A stretch of DNA of 64,000 nt from Triatoma infestans. Its lineage: Eukaryota > Arthropoda > Insecta > Hemiptera > Reduviidae. The position numbers and the translations under genes are program-made. Location: NCBI GenBank assembly GCA_011037195.1, contig JAAEAF010000361.1:1-64000 (forward strand), given 5' to 3'. Of this stretch, positions 22,770 to 34,100 are shown piece after piece. The notes beneath the pieces were generated by a model. The model was not told the DNA's origin. It ran no database searches and saw nothing but the letters and a program-made list of their open reading frames with translations. Within the stretch, counting starts at the first letter, position 1. Each line of letters opens with the position of its first letter.

Positions 22770-23312
22770 ACCTTCTTCAAATGACAAATTTGTTATTTAT
22801 ATTTCTACCTACTTCGTAAAGCAGAGAAGGTGTTGCATCTTCATTAAATTGGCCTGAACCATTTTGTGGGGCCTGCGACCAGTCTCTTCTAGAGGAACTT
22901 AAAAACGGAAGAGGAAACAGGGAGGTCTCAACTTCTAGTATTCCCTCCCACGACTGAGGCAGGCAAAGATCTGCTTGGGGGAGCATACATCGGCAAGCTC
23001 CGCATACATAGGGTTTTCCTCTCGGGGCATTGTAGACTCAGCTGACACCTGTCGAAGCTGGGCTTGGAGGGTGACAGCACGTCTTCTAACGGACTGCGAT
23101 GCACCCATTCAGAGAAGATTCAAGAACTTGGATAGTTACCAGGAAGAGAAGGGAAACATATCATCCCTAGAGCTTTCCAGGATATTAAGATTCTTTAGGG
23201 ATCTTAACCTGATGGGGGTGCTATAGGCGAGAGGTTCGCTCATGGCATCGAGTGGCATAGCACAGTAGACCGTGTAGGTTGCAGTACAACGGGATCCCCT
23301 TCACCCCAAGCA
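22770..23312 (+). mobile_element. LINE 3' end, related family
   Basis: Frames together read a GHCRLS-like block, an SKLGLEGDS-like block, then DCDAPIQRRFKNLDSYQEEK and SRILRFFRDLNLMGVL before a stop at 23224. The UTR holds TAGCACAGTAGACCGTGTAGG, as in R1-like LINE 3' ends. Frameshifted. Confidence 0.7.
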
Positions 23313-23649
23313 TAGTAAGAAAAGATGTTTTTCCAAATAATATGGTTGGAGTCTAAAAAAATTATCGAAATCGACCATAGTAATATTTGCATTAAACACA
23401 AAATTACGATAACGAATAATATTAAAATAATGAAATTCACGAATGACGTGTAGCACTTAAAATAATTCTAATGTGAAGGATCTAGGTGCTATCTTGCTAT
23501 CAATTTGTCAATATTTAGTCAGAAGCATTCTTAAAATCAAATATTATTTGCATATTTTTTTTGTAAAAGATTGATAAGTTAAATGCCTCATTTTTTTTTT
23601 GCAATTTAAGGTGTCACGGAGGCATAATGTTGGGAGTTTTTTTTTTGCA

Positions 23650-23965
23650 ATTTTCTCTATAACGGCTTTTGTGAATTTTGAAATTTTCGAAAATTTTCAC
23701 CGGAAATAAGTATTTTGAGGTAACCTGAGTTCGAAAAACTAAGTTTTTAGCAAATTATCTGTGTGTCTGTACAAAATATCTCGAAAACAAAAAAATCGCA
23801 TGAAACATAAACTTGGTATTTAGATTATGTAACTACCACTGCATCAAACACGAAAATTCATCAACCGGAAGTACGATTTTACTGTTTTGTTTTTTTTTTT
23901 TTTCTGTTTTTTGCGATTTCCTTGAAAATGGCACCAAAGATTTTCTGTAAACTTCTTATACTCTC
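23650..23965 (+). repeat. Family-R fragment (left half)
   Basis: Keeps TTTCACCGGAAATAAGTATT, TTTTTAGCAAATTATCTGTG, CAACCGGAAGTACGATTTTA and GCGATTTCCTTGAAAATGGC. The right half is replaced by the foldback element beginning near 24050. Confidence 0.7.
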
Positions 23966-24049
23966 TAAATACATCATTGAGATAACAGTGACAAACCAAA
24001 TCGATGTGGCTGCTCAATTTCATTCAGTTTCTAAAAAAAATATAGATTA

Positions 24050-24725
24050 CTATTCAATGTTGTGAAGAAATTTGGTGAGGGCCGCTCAAGAAAAATCATT
24101 CAATTATGCCAACGTATCGACAGAGTTTCCTGCCATTATCAAGGCTTTAATATATAGAAAGTCGTGAAGATGTGGAAAGAGAATTTTTAAACTTACACAT
24201 TTGTTACATCACAGAAACATAAAAAAAAAAAATTAAATGGTACTAGTATCTTGTCTTAAGTCATCTACAGGAAGAGTATAGTAGCTGCTATTATGGTGGT
24301 TGGTTCTGCAAAGCTGGAAAGCATCAGAGACATAGCGTATAAACTAATAATATACGGAGAGTATAAACTGATTATCACACTGTCTGGCAAACGCATCCTG
24401 AAGATGGGCGAACGCCCAAACCGGCCGATGAACACAAAATGAAGCAGGCTACCACGGAAAATGTCTCTGATAGTAGATGCACTTTAAATCATCTCATAAA
24501 AAATCAACTGTAGATGATTTAAGTCAAATAACTAGTAACTTTTAATTTTCCTTTTTATGTTTCTGCGATGTAACAAATGTATAAGTTTAAAAAAAAAAAA
24601 TTCCACGACTATCTGTATATTACAGCCTTGATGAAGATAGGAAACTCTTACGAAAAATGTTGGCATAATTGAATGTTTTTTTTCTTGACCGATCCTCACC
24701 AAATTTCTTCATAATATAATTCAAT
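24050..24725. mobile_element. Composite foldback element with two hammerhead-like families
   Basis: Outer arms about 24055-24265 and 24505-24720 are reverse complements (AAATTTGGTGAGGGCCGCTC against its mirror near 24700; TTTGTTACATC(A/G)CAGAAACATAAAA blocks further in). Each outer arm carries a GCC...GTTGGC motif of decayed hammerhead type (24108-24145 minus; 24625-24664 plus, TTGATGA...CGAAAAATG). The centre (24266-24500) is a separate unit, GGTTGGTTCTGCAAAGCTGG onward, shared with 32896-33195, whose ribozyme at 24394-24430 has lost the first G of GAAA. No ORF. Confidence 0.7.
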
Positions 24726-25171
24726 CAACGGTCACCAAATTCTTTTATATTATTACTGATCAATCTTCATGAGACAATCTCAAGTCAAAAAAAAACTCAA
24801 ACGTTACAAAACTAAAATAAATAGTGCAAACAAGAAATGAGAAAGAAACATACCCCAGGGAATCCAAGATAATTTACTCCGCCAGCTGGGTCAGATATTA
24901 TCTATGCAGATATTATCAAAACATTTTGCAGTAGCTACCCGGAGACCCCCCTCCGAACCATAATAGACTGTTAACTATAAAGTTTCTATTTCCGAAATTT
25001 GTGTAGGAACTTTTCTTGGAGAACAGTTAATGCATTTCTCATAAGTAGCTCTCTTTTCTTCATTTGATCCGTTTGGCCTGGTTTTGATCGTTGTTTACAT
25101 ACATAATCGTAGTAAGATCAACAACTAAAGCAGGTGGACTGTTTTGTCGAATGCTACTATAATTGTTTATT

Positions 25172-25712
25172 ATTATTTCTCTTACTACTAGTTAGAGGAA
25201 GTATTGCGAACGTGTGAGGTTTTCGATATCGAATATTTCTGGATTCGATACATATTTTGAGATACCCTGAGTCAAAAAAAAGAAGAAGTGATTCTTATAA
25301 AATTGCCTGCGTATGTATTAACTCAAAAAAAAAAAAAACGGAAAATCGCTAAGAGCTCAAACTTAGATATTTCCTGATAAGTACTATGACGGACCAGACA
25401 TTAAGGTTTTTAAAATTGTTTAACCGGAAATACTTTAACATGTAAAAAAATTGCTATAACTTTTATCATAATATTTTTATAGAAAAATTGATTTAAGTTA
25501 AGGTCTTATGAGAGTGGTGTTATATTTTTCTCTAAAGGGTCATTTCAGTTTATTATACGATAAATCTTATCTATATTAATTAGTATCAAATATGTTGCCA
25601 TAATTTCGAGTTTGAAAAGAATTATATGTTTTAAGAGGATTCGTCAATTGAAGTTATGAAACGGCAGTAAAAGCAAGTTGTGTAACATTTCACGCCAGAT
25701 TTTTTTTAAAAT
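25172..25712 (+). repeat. Family-R repeat, short and decayed
   Basis: Starts TTATTTCTCTTACTACTAGT, passes TTTTCGATATCGA, GAGATACCCTGAGTC, TTGTTTAACCGGAAATACTT, and ends AAGTTGTGTAACATTTCACG then CCAGATTTTT. One of the two internal sub-repeats is missing. Confidence 0.7.
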
Positions 25713-26595
25713 TTTTTTATTTCCATAATATGAATTTTTAATTTAAATAACTTCAATTTATGCAAGTCACTATCCAAATAATGAATGTTATCGTAGTGAG
25801 AGATTAGATTAGTTATAAATATACTTTAATATAAATTATTAAACATGGATTAACACTTACCATTTTTTTTATTTACGGGTAATTAACAAATCCAATACTC
25901 CTACGGTACACTAAACTATCATTTAGTAAATAAAAACAGAAATATCTTTCCCTAGTTTTGAACAGTTTTTCCCCCACCTATGTGGCTTACCTTGAACCAG
26001 GAGTAGGGGAAAATATGCACATGATCAGAAATGAGGGGAAGCTCATAATTATACTGATTCTAATGATAGCTAAATGTTATTGCAGAATGGGGAACATCTA
26101 CAACATTGAAATCGTTGTCCAGTTGCGTGCGTGCGTGTACGGACGGCTATAGCTGTCCACATTTTTATATATATCGTTTAAAAAAATAATTCTAAAGTTA
26201 AAAGGAGCCAAAATAGGGCAGACAAGTTTATTTTAAAGAATTTTTTAAAAACATCTCGTTTATAATTTTAAGGCTTGACGATTTGAAAACTTAATTTAAA
26301 AACTTGTTTAGCAAGATTATCATGAAGTTTTTTTTATTGTAATGTTTATTGATTATTATTATTTTTTTTTTATTTCCTTCTTAGTTTTCGAGGATTAGTC
26401 AACAAATTAAATTTCCTTTTTAGTAAAAGTCAAATGTTTCGTTTATCTGTAATCTTTTTCAGGAGCTTTGGATTAAGAAAAACAATACAAAACCAAAACA
26501 TTTAGTTCTAAAAAAGAAAAATATTTTATAGAATAAAGAATAAAAACAAAAAAAAAACAAATAATAAAACTATTTGTATTTTATATACTTACATA
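25713..26595. other. AT-rich DNA, nothing recognised
   Basis: No domain or shared repeat was seen. A 64-codon ORF at 25958-26152 has no recognisable feature. Confidence 0.4.
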
Positions 26596-26597
26596 TA

Positions 26598-27630
26598 CTA
26601 GAAGGGCTCCGCCCCTCCTCAGAAACCGTTTACCGCTAATAGCCTGCAGTTTATACTGATTGGAGATTTTAACAGCAAAGTTAGTGATTATCAGATTATA
26701 TCCAGCGTGTTTACGAATAATGTAAGCCTGGAGACATGCCTGGAAACTCAAAGAATGATGTTCTTAATAGTAACGGTAAGAATTTGTTGTCTTTCTTTGA
26801 ACATTTTAATTTGATAATTCTGAATGACAGAAATTGAGGGAGACTTCCATGGGGAATATACTTTCATAGGGGCTAGAGAGGTTCTTTGGTTATAGAGATT
26901 TGTGCTGTTTCATTAGAGGTGCTGCCATCTTTAGTATCGTTCGAGGTTAGCCAGTAGTTCTTTTCTGGCCATCTTGCAATAATGTTAAAAGTATGTATTT
27001 CATAGAAGCACACAAACTAATATTATAACCTTTACTTCCTTAGTTCAAATGGCGTTTTAATTGTAGTGGGATTTAATTCGAGGATTTAGATAGCGTTGTC
27101 TCTCAATGTCAGTGTTACCTAAATTATGTTTTAGTACAAGGATGATGTAGTATAGGTTATAAATATAAAATGGTGTACACTAATAAGCCAGTAGTAAAAG
27201 TAATCTTTAGGCAGTGTTGATATTGACAATGAATGTTTTAAAATGCGTTTTCCCTTCTGTTTGGGTTGCTTAATATTCATCATAGATCATCAGGTTTCCA
27301 TACTATTGAAAAATATTATATTAAAATTAGAAATGACTATAAAAGTTTATGTAATTCTAAGAAAAAAAGTAATATTTTGTAAACTTAGCAAATATGTTTC
27401 ATACTGTTAGGGATTCAAGAATTTTGGAATATGGCGAGAAAATTTATACTCATTAAATTTAAGTTTTGATTGTGGAATAATTGCGCGAACTAGGGTGAAG
27501 GAGAAGATGAGAGATTTGCACAATGCAATTTTTTTCTCACGAGGCTTTTCCAACAAACGAGACTTTCTGATGTTTTGGGCTGGTTTACAGACGTTTATGC
27601 CGTTTAGTTTTACGTTCGTGGAGGTTCAAT
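26598..27630 (+). mobile_element. LINE 5' part: endonuclease and pre-RT linker, decayed
   Basis: Frames read LIGDFNSKVSDYQIISS (endonuclease DFN motif), a block equivalent to NSNGKNLLSFFEHFNLIILN, then GDFHGEYTFIGARE; further on a linker with FWNMARKFIL near 27424-27453. Many frameshifts; RT not present. Likely CR1/Jockey-like but clade not fixed. Confidence 0.65.
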
Positions 27631-27710
27631 AACTGCTACATGTGGTCCCATTACAAATAATGTAAAATTAAAAAATTAACAGGTAAATGAAATTTTACTT
27701 TCCAGATTCT

Positions 27711-29672
27711 TTTACTTTCTCTTACTCCTAGTGAAAGTATTGTAATCGTGTGAAATTTTCGATTTTGAGTTTTCACCAGAAACATCCGTTTTGAGGGCCC
27801 TTGAGTCCAAAAAAGTGGTTTTTAGCAAATAGTCTGGGTGTGTGTGTGTATGTATGTATGCATGTATGTATGCATGTGAACGGCATAGCTCAAAAACGAA
27901 AAATCGTAGAAAGTTCAAACTTGATATTCCGTTTAGGTATCACCATGGGATCTGACAGTACGTTATCTGTCAAAATTCCTCAACCGGAAGTACCACTTTA
28001 CTAGTTATTTTTTTTACGTTTTTGCGATTTTCTCAAAAATGGCTCCGATGATTTTTTTTTTAACTTAGATTATTAACTACACATACAATGAGCTACAACT
28101 TTTATTTGAAACATTACTCTGGGAAAATTCATTTAAGGACACTTCTGGGGAGGGGTAGGGTTAGGTTTTCAACAAAACTGCTATTTCACTTTATTAAACA
28201 ATTCTCCTATCTAAATAATGTTAATTAGAATTGTATATATTGTTGAAATTCCGAGTTTGAAAATAATTAGATAAGCGGAAGTGCGCTTACTTTACCAGTT
28301 TACAAAATGAATTTTTTTTTTTTCAGTTTTTCGCGATTTTCTCAAAAATGGCTCCGACAATTTTCTTGAAATTTGTAATATAGGCTAAACATGCAAAGAT
28401 CTACATCATTTTTTTAAAGCATTTCTCTGGGAAAATTCATTTAATGGCACTTTTAGGGGAGGGTGGGATTACAGCTTCCTCTAAAGTGCTATCATAGTTA
28501 ATTATAAAATTCTATCATCCAAACAAAATTAATTAGAAATAAATAGATAGCCAAAATTCCGAGTTTCAAGAAAATTGGTAAAAGCCGTGGGGGGGGGTGA
28601 AGTTGATCGCCTGCTCGTGGTGCCCCCTGCGTAATCTAAACGGTCAACAGTGCACCAACCTGAATGGGTCAGGCCATCAGACCGTCTCAGGAAGTAGGAG
28701 TTTAAAGTACCTATAAAACTCTGAAGGTGCTCAGGGCAAGTGTAGAGGCCTAAAGGAGGCAGTCCCTCCACTACACTAGGAGACTGCGGGCCAATCCCCC
28801 ACATCTCCGAAGTAATACAGATTAAAAGAAACAAGAAAGGAAAAACCGGACTCTCTTTTATGGCAGCGACTTGGCGAGGAAATGGAACAATAAAGTATGG
28901 AACTTGGAACGTGAGAGGTATAGCGGGGAAGGAGGTAGAACTTGTTGAGGAAATGAAGAGAGCATCTGTCCAGGTGTTGGCAATTACTGAAACAAAGAAG
29001 AAAGGCACGGGCTGTGCGGAAATTGAAGACGGCTTTATTCTCATTCACTCGGGGGTCCCAGCAAGCACCAGAGCCAAGGCGGGAGTGGCGTTCCTGATAC
29101 ATAAGGATGCCACAGGACAGATCGAGAAATGGAAGTATATCAATGAGCGTATATTGACTCTAAAGCTCAAAGAACCGATCAGCAAAGAAACGTCTACACT
29201 AATTGCAGTATATGGTCCTAATGAAGATGAGCTGATGGTAGTAAAAGACAAATTCTTTGAAACCCTGCAGAAGACGGTTGATGATGAGGAGGGACCACTG
29301 TGGATTTTAGGAGATTTAAATGGCCAGGAGGGGGGAACTGCCAGACTGGTTATGACAGAGTGCTGGGTCCTTACGGAGAGAAAACCAGAAACAATAATGG
29401 GAAAAGATTACTCCAATTTTGCCTAGCAAATGAGCTGGTTCTGTTAAATACCAAGTATCCTCATAAAGGTATTATACCTCTACACCGCAAGGTAGATGAG
29501 GTTAAAAAGGACTAAGTAAGTAAGTAAAAGCCGTAAGTGCGCTTTTACTGAACAGTTTTTCAGTTTTAGTTCGAATTTCCTTAAATCAGGTACACAAACT
29601 ATAAAATTTGTCAATTATAATTTTGAGAACTGGAGTAAGAGAAAGTTGTGTAGTGTTTCACACCAGAATTTT
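27711..29672 (+). repeat. Family-R repeat split by an RTE insertion
   Basis: Left portion 27711-28588 starts ACTTTCTCTTACTCCTAGTG and includes the two sub-repeats; right portion 29524-29672 resumes at AAGTGCGCTTTTACTGAACA and ends GGAGTAAGAGAAAGTTGTG then CACACCAGA. The interruption is an RTE-like LINE bounded by an 11-base duplication. Confidence 0.85.
28589..29523 (+). mobile_element. RTE-like LINE, internally deleted, with target-site duplication
   Basis: Flanked by GTAAAAGCCGT at 28578-28588 and 29524-29534. Encodes an APE-type endonuclease N-terminus from 28860: YGTWNVRGIAGKEVELVEEM, VLAITETKKKG, LIAVYGPNEDE, WILGDLNGQ. A frameshift near 29320 moves to a second frame (GPYGEKTRNNNGKRLLQFCL), which then runs straight into a LINE 3' terminus (KVDEVKKD stop) and a (TAAG)n tail. 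The whole RT is therefore missing. The clean flanking duplication indicates that the element was mobilised, perhaps in this deleted form. Confidence 0.85.
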
Positions 29673-29674
29673 TT

Positions 29675-31140
29675 AATATAACAAGTGTAATGTATAACGT
29701 CTCAATTTATTTAAAAAAAAAACAAAAAAATGTTAACTATTAATCGTCAACACAAAATAACTTGTGAAAACAGACCGAACAATATTATATTATTTATTAA
29801 ATGTAATTTTTTTAATTGGCTGGAATTTTTTTGCTAGTGAGTGTGTATGATTTTACCCACCTTATAATGTTAATAATACACATTAAAAATATTAATACAA
29901 TTCCAAATTTGAAGAAAAACGCTTTACCGGAAGTGCATTATTATAGAATAAAATCGAATTATGAAAATTTGACACGGTCGTAACACTTCCTCTTCCTACA
30001 AAGATTAGGAAGATATAAGCTCTATGGTATCCCCCAAAATGTGTACTTCCCGTGGAAACTAAATTTCGAAAAATTGGTACGATCAAAATACTTCCTCTAT
30101 CAACAATTAAAGAAAACAAAGTAAACGTGCACTACTGGGAAGAAAAAAAATGAGATTATAAAATTAAAAGTCATTCCTAAATGGCCGTTATAACCTTGTC
30201 AGAAATCACTAAAACTCCCACCATAGTTTATCTAATTTTATTGTGGTGGATGACTAGGTTAGGACGCCAACCAGTCGACGATGGTTTATTGTTCAGTTGA
30301 TAAAATGTTATTCATGATTTTTGTGCGTAGAATAAACACGTTTTGTTTTCATTTTTTAAACGCGTAGTTTTTATAGAAGTTTTAATTTTTTCCATTTACA
30401 AACGCCGTTGGATATCTATTTATAGAAATGTATACTTTGATAACTACTTCCTGGATTATTGATATAATAATAATGGCCATACCGCTAACATTATTTGCTA
30501 TTTATAAAATGAAAAAAAATTATGAATATTTTAAAGACAGAGGAATACCATATTATGAAACAGGTTATAAAAATATAGTGAACTGGAAGGTTTTATTTTT
30601 GAAAGAGACATTAGAAGATTCTATTGATAAAATTTATAAAAAAATGGATGGAAATAAATATGTAGGATTGCCAAATATTTATGGACAACCAACAATGTTA
30701 TTATTAGATCCTGAAATTATTGAACAAATTCTTATTAAAGATTTTTCACATTTTCAAGATCGTTTCAGTTCTCGTTTTGATACAAAAGTGAATGCATTGC
30801 AAGAAAATCTTTTTAATTTACAAGGGCAAATGTGGAAGACATTACGTTCTAAATTAAGTCCAACTTTTACTTCTGGAAAATTAAAATGGATGTTCAGTCA
30901 AATATCTTCCTGTACAGATATACTGATCGAATATTTGAATGAAAAAGCTAATGGCGAAGACTTTTCAATAAGAGATATACTATCATGTTATGGATTTGAC
31001 ATTATTGGTAAATATTTATTTGTGCTTATTTTAAAGACCATAATAAATAATTGCATCAGTTATAATAAGTTTAATTAATTGTAAAATCATAAGGCACTAA
31101 ACAAATTTCTCGATTTCGAATTTTGGCGACAATTTACAAT
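29675..31140 (+). repeat. Tandem segmental duplication, copy 1 (P450 gene B 5' part)
   Basis: Matches 61150-61222 plus 62600-64000. Shared parts: the right end of a Tc1-like element (29815-29858, GGCTGGAATTTTTTTGCTAG), decayed minus-strand family-R ends (29870-30120), the upstream region of the P450, all of exon 1 and the first 130 bases of intron 1. Confidence 0.88.
30428..31007 (+). CDS. P450 gene B, exon 1
   Basis: 580 nt, start ATG TAT ACT in context ATAGAAATG, donor G|GTAAAT. Encodes the anchor, the GLPNIYGQPTMLLLD region and helix C, ending DIL-SCYGFDII. An in-frame Met 16 codons in (MAIPL) is an alternative but would shorten the anchor. Confidence 0.9.
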
Positions 31141-34100
31141 AATTAGTTTTTTACTTTCTCTTACACCTAGTAAGAGGAAGTATTGTAATCATGTCAAATT
31201 TTCCATATCGAGTTGTCATCGGAAATATCCGTTTTAAGGTCCCCTGAATCCACAAAAGTGGTTTTTAGCAAATGGTCTGGGCGTGTGTGTGTGTGTGTTT
31301 GTGTCTGTGTATGTATGTATGTGAACAGCACTGCTAAAAATCGAAAAACCGTCTGACAAAATTCCTTAACCGGAAGTACCACTTTACTAGTTTTTTTTTT
31401 TTTTTTTTTTTACTTTTTTGCGATTTTCTTGAAATTGAATACATCAATCAGACATAAAAAAGGCTACAACTTTTATTTGAAACATTTCTCCGGAAAAATT
31501 CATTTAAGGGTACTTTTGGGGAAGGGGTAGGGTTACGGCTTCCTCTAAAGTGCTACTTCAGTTTATTAGACAATTCTGTCATCTAAATAATGTCAATTTG
31601 AATTAAATATGTTGTTGAAATTCCGAGTTTGAAAAAAATCGGATGACCGGAAGTGTGCTTACTTTACCACTGTTCTAAATGATTTTTCAATTTTTCGCAA
31701 TTTTCTCAAAAATGGCTCCGACGATTTTCTGAAACTTCTTATACAAACTACACATACAAAGATGTACAACTTTTACTTCAAACTTTTATCTGGAAAAATT
31801 CATTTAAGGGCACTTTTAGGGAAGGGGTGGGGTTATGTTTTTCTCTTAAGTGCTATCATACAATTCTATCATCCAAACAAAATTAATTAGAAATGAATAG
31901 AGAGTGCGCTTTTACTGAACAGTTTTTCAGTTTTCGACGAATTACATTAAATTTGGTACACTAACCATAAAATTTGTCAATAATAATTTTGAGAGTTGGA
32001 GTAAGAGAAAGTTGTGTGAGTGTTTCACACCAGATTTTTTAATTCTTCTTCTTCTTTCATGGCGCTACGGTCCTCGAAGGATCTTGGCCTCCTTAACCAT
32101 TCTCTCCCACTTCTCTCTCACAAAGCGACTCTTCTTTATCTTCTTAAGCCCAGACTCCTAATATATTCTTCGACGTCATCTAGCCTACTTTTCCTCGGTC
32201 TTCCTTTCTTTCTTGACTCTCCCGGGTGTCCATCTAGCAATTTCTTAGGGACTCTAGTTTCCTCCATTCTCACAATGTGCCCCAACCATCCCAACCTCCT
32301 TCTTCTTATCCAACCCACCAAATCCTGCTCTTGGTACAGTTCCGTTAGTTCTTCATTTTTCCTTATCCTGTACCGATCTTCCTCTCATTTTTGGCCAAAG
32401 ATTTTTCGGAGGATCTTTCTCTCCCAAACGTTCAGCAATCGATCATCATCGTACATATCCCCTTAAAAAAAAATAAATAAATAATGTAAAGGGTGTTGTG
32501 AGGAGATGTTGGTTGTTGATGATGAAAGATAAACACCTTAAGATTTGGTTTAAGATATATAATTGATATATATATATGTATATGACTGTATACCAAAGAC
32601 TTTACACTTTAGAGTTTAGAACCTAACTGAACTGACAGACTGATGTGGCTAAACGATATGTACGGAGTGTGAATTAACAGAATGATATCTGACGTGTAAG
32701 ACTGAATTGAACAGAAATTCTCTCTGACTGTCTCTCTCGTATATATATATATATATATATACTCGCCAAGCCTCTCCTCTCTGTGCGAGAGGGACTGCGA
32801 GAGGGGCTGTTTCTCTCCGCTAGAGTGATGAGTGGTGGGGGTTTAGTGGTTCACTAAGACCATTACAATAACATCAGCAGGATTTGTTGTGGTTGGTTCC
32901 GCAGAGCTGGAAAGCATCAGAGATATTTTCCGTGATAACCTGCTTTTTTTTGTGGTCATCGACCGGTTTCGGGCGTTCGCCCATCATCAGGACGTTTTTG
33001 TTAAACAGTGTAATAACATAGACTTGCACATAGCAAATACTGTTTGTTGTGTTATGACATAAAAGTTAAATATAAGTCTATGTTATTACACTGTTTAACA
33101 AAAACATCCTGATGATGGGCGAACGCCCGAAACCGGTCGATTACCACAAAAAATAGTAGGCTATCACGGAATATATCTCTGATCAGCGGATTCTTTAAAA
33201 TTCGCATAATGAAGAGGAATGGGGATTATGTTTTCTCTAAAATGCTATTTCAGTTTATTATATCATTTTGTTATTCAATTCAATTCAATTCAATTTATTT
33301 GTTACATGGGCATAACCCTATACAAAGGAGTTGCTGAACAAATCAAAATACAATTAAAAGAACTTAAGTATCTTATGAATAGTAATAATTATAATTTATA
33401 CTTATAGAATTTTTATAAGTAAAATAACCAAATGAAACAAAAATTACATACTTCTGTAGATGATCGAACTAAATAAAAGCATTAACTGCTTCCTATCAGA
33501 GGTTGCATAGTTCATCAGAATACCATATTATTCATTTAAAATAAATGCCCTCAATTTCATTGCACTTTCCATATAGTAAAAAAAATTTCTTACGTTTACA
33601 ATACTAATATTATGAAATAATAAAGGAAAATTAAAATAATCTATATCCTTTAAGAAATCTAAATATTCAGAACGAAGTGGTAGATATATTGGACAATGCA
33701 ACAAAATATGGGGTAGATCCTCAAATTGATAAGTATTACACAATGTGCACAATTCTCTAGGGTTTATTATATATGTAATTCTACCTGTAGTTATTTTCAA
33801 TACATACTTTGAGGACAGACGTAATTGGGATAACAGACGTATAAATTTAATAGGAATATTAAACCTCAAATAGTTTTGTGGTTCTTGATCTTCAAATACT
33901 ATTGCAGAATATATTAAACTAAAATTAGAACTGTGAAGTTTTTTTAAATCAGTCTCTTTAAGGAATTTTTTTTAGTTTATTAAAGATAATCTTAATTGTT
34001 TTTTCAAATTAATAATATCATCGGTGTATAATAAATTTAAAAGATTTATAGAAGAGAAAGTATTACTTAACTGCGAAATCCAATTAAACTTAATATTTAC

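Larger units (their letters stand above)
32896..33195. mobile_element. Palindromic element with paired hammerhead motifs, copy 1
   Basis: Nearly perfect mirror halves around 33050: GAAAGCATCAGAGATATTTT on the left mirrors AATATATCTCTGATCAGC on the right, TTAAACAGTGTAATAACATA mirrors TATGTTATTACACTGTTTAA. Each half carries one hammerhead motif (minus 32957-32994; plus 33105-33142). No ORF. A family-R piece follows (33196-33283). Confidence 0.8.

Noticed and set aside
24394..24430. Active hammerhead in the centre of the 24 kb foldback
   Set aside because: The first G of GAAA is missing and the cleavage triplet reads GCC; stem I is fine but the core is broken.
28529..29251. Minus-strand ORFs of 171 and 108 codons
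   Set aside because: They overlap the plus-strand endonuclease frame with clear motifs and show no motif themselves.
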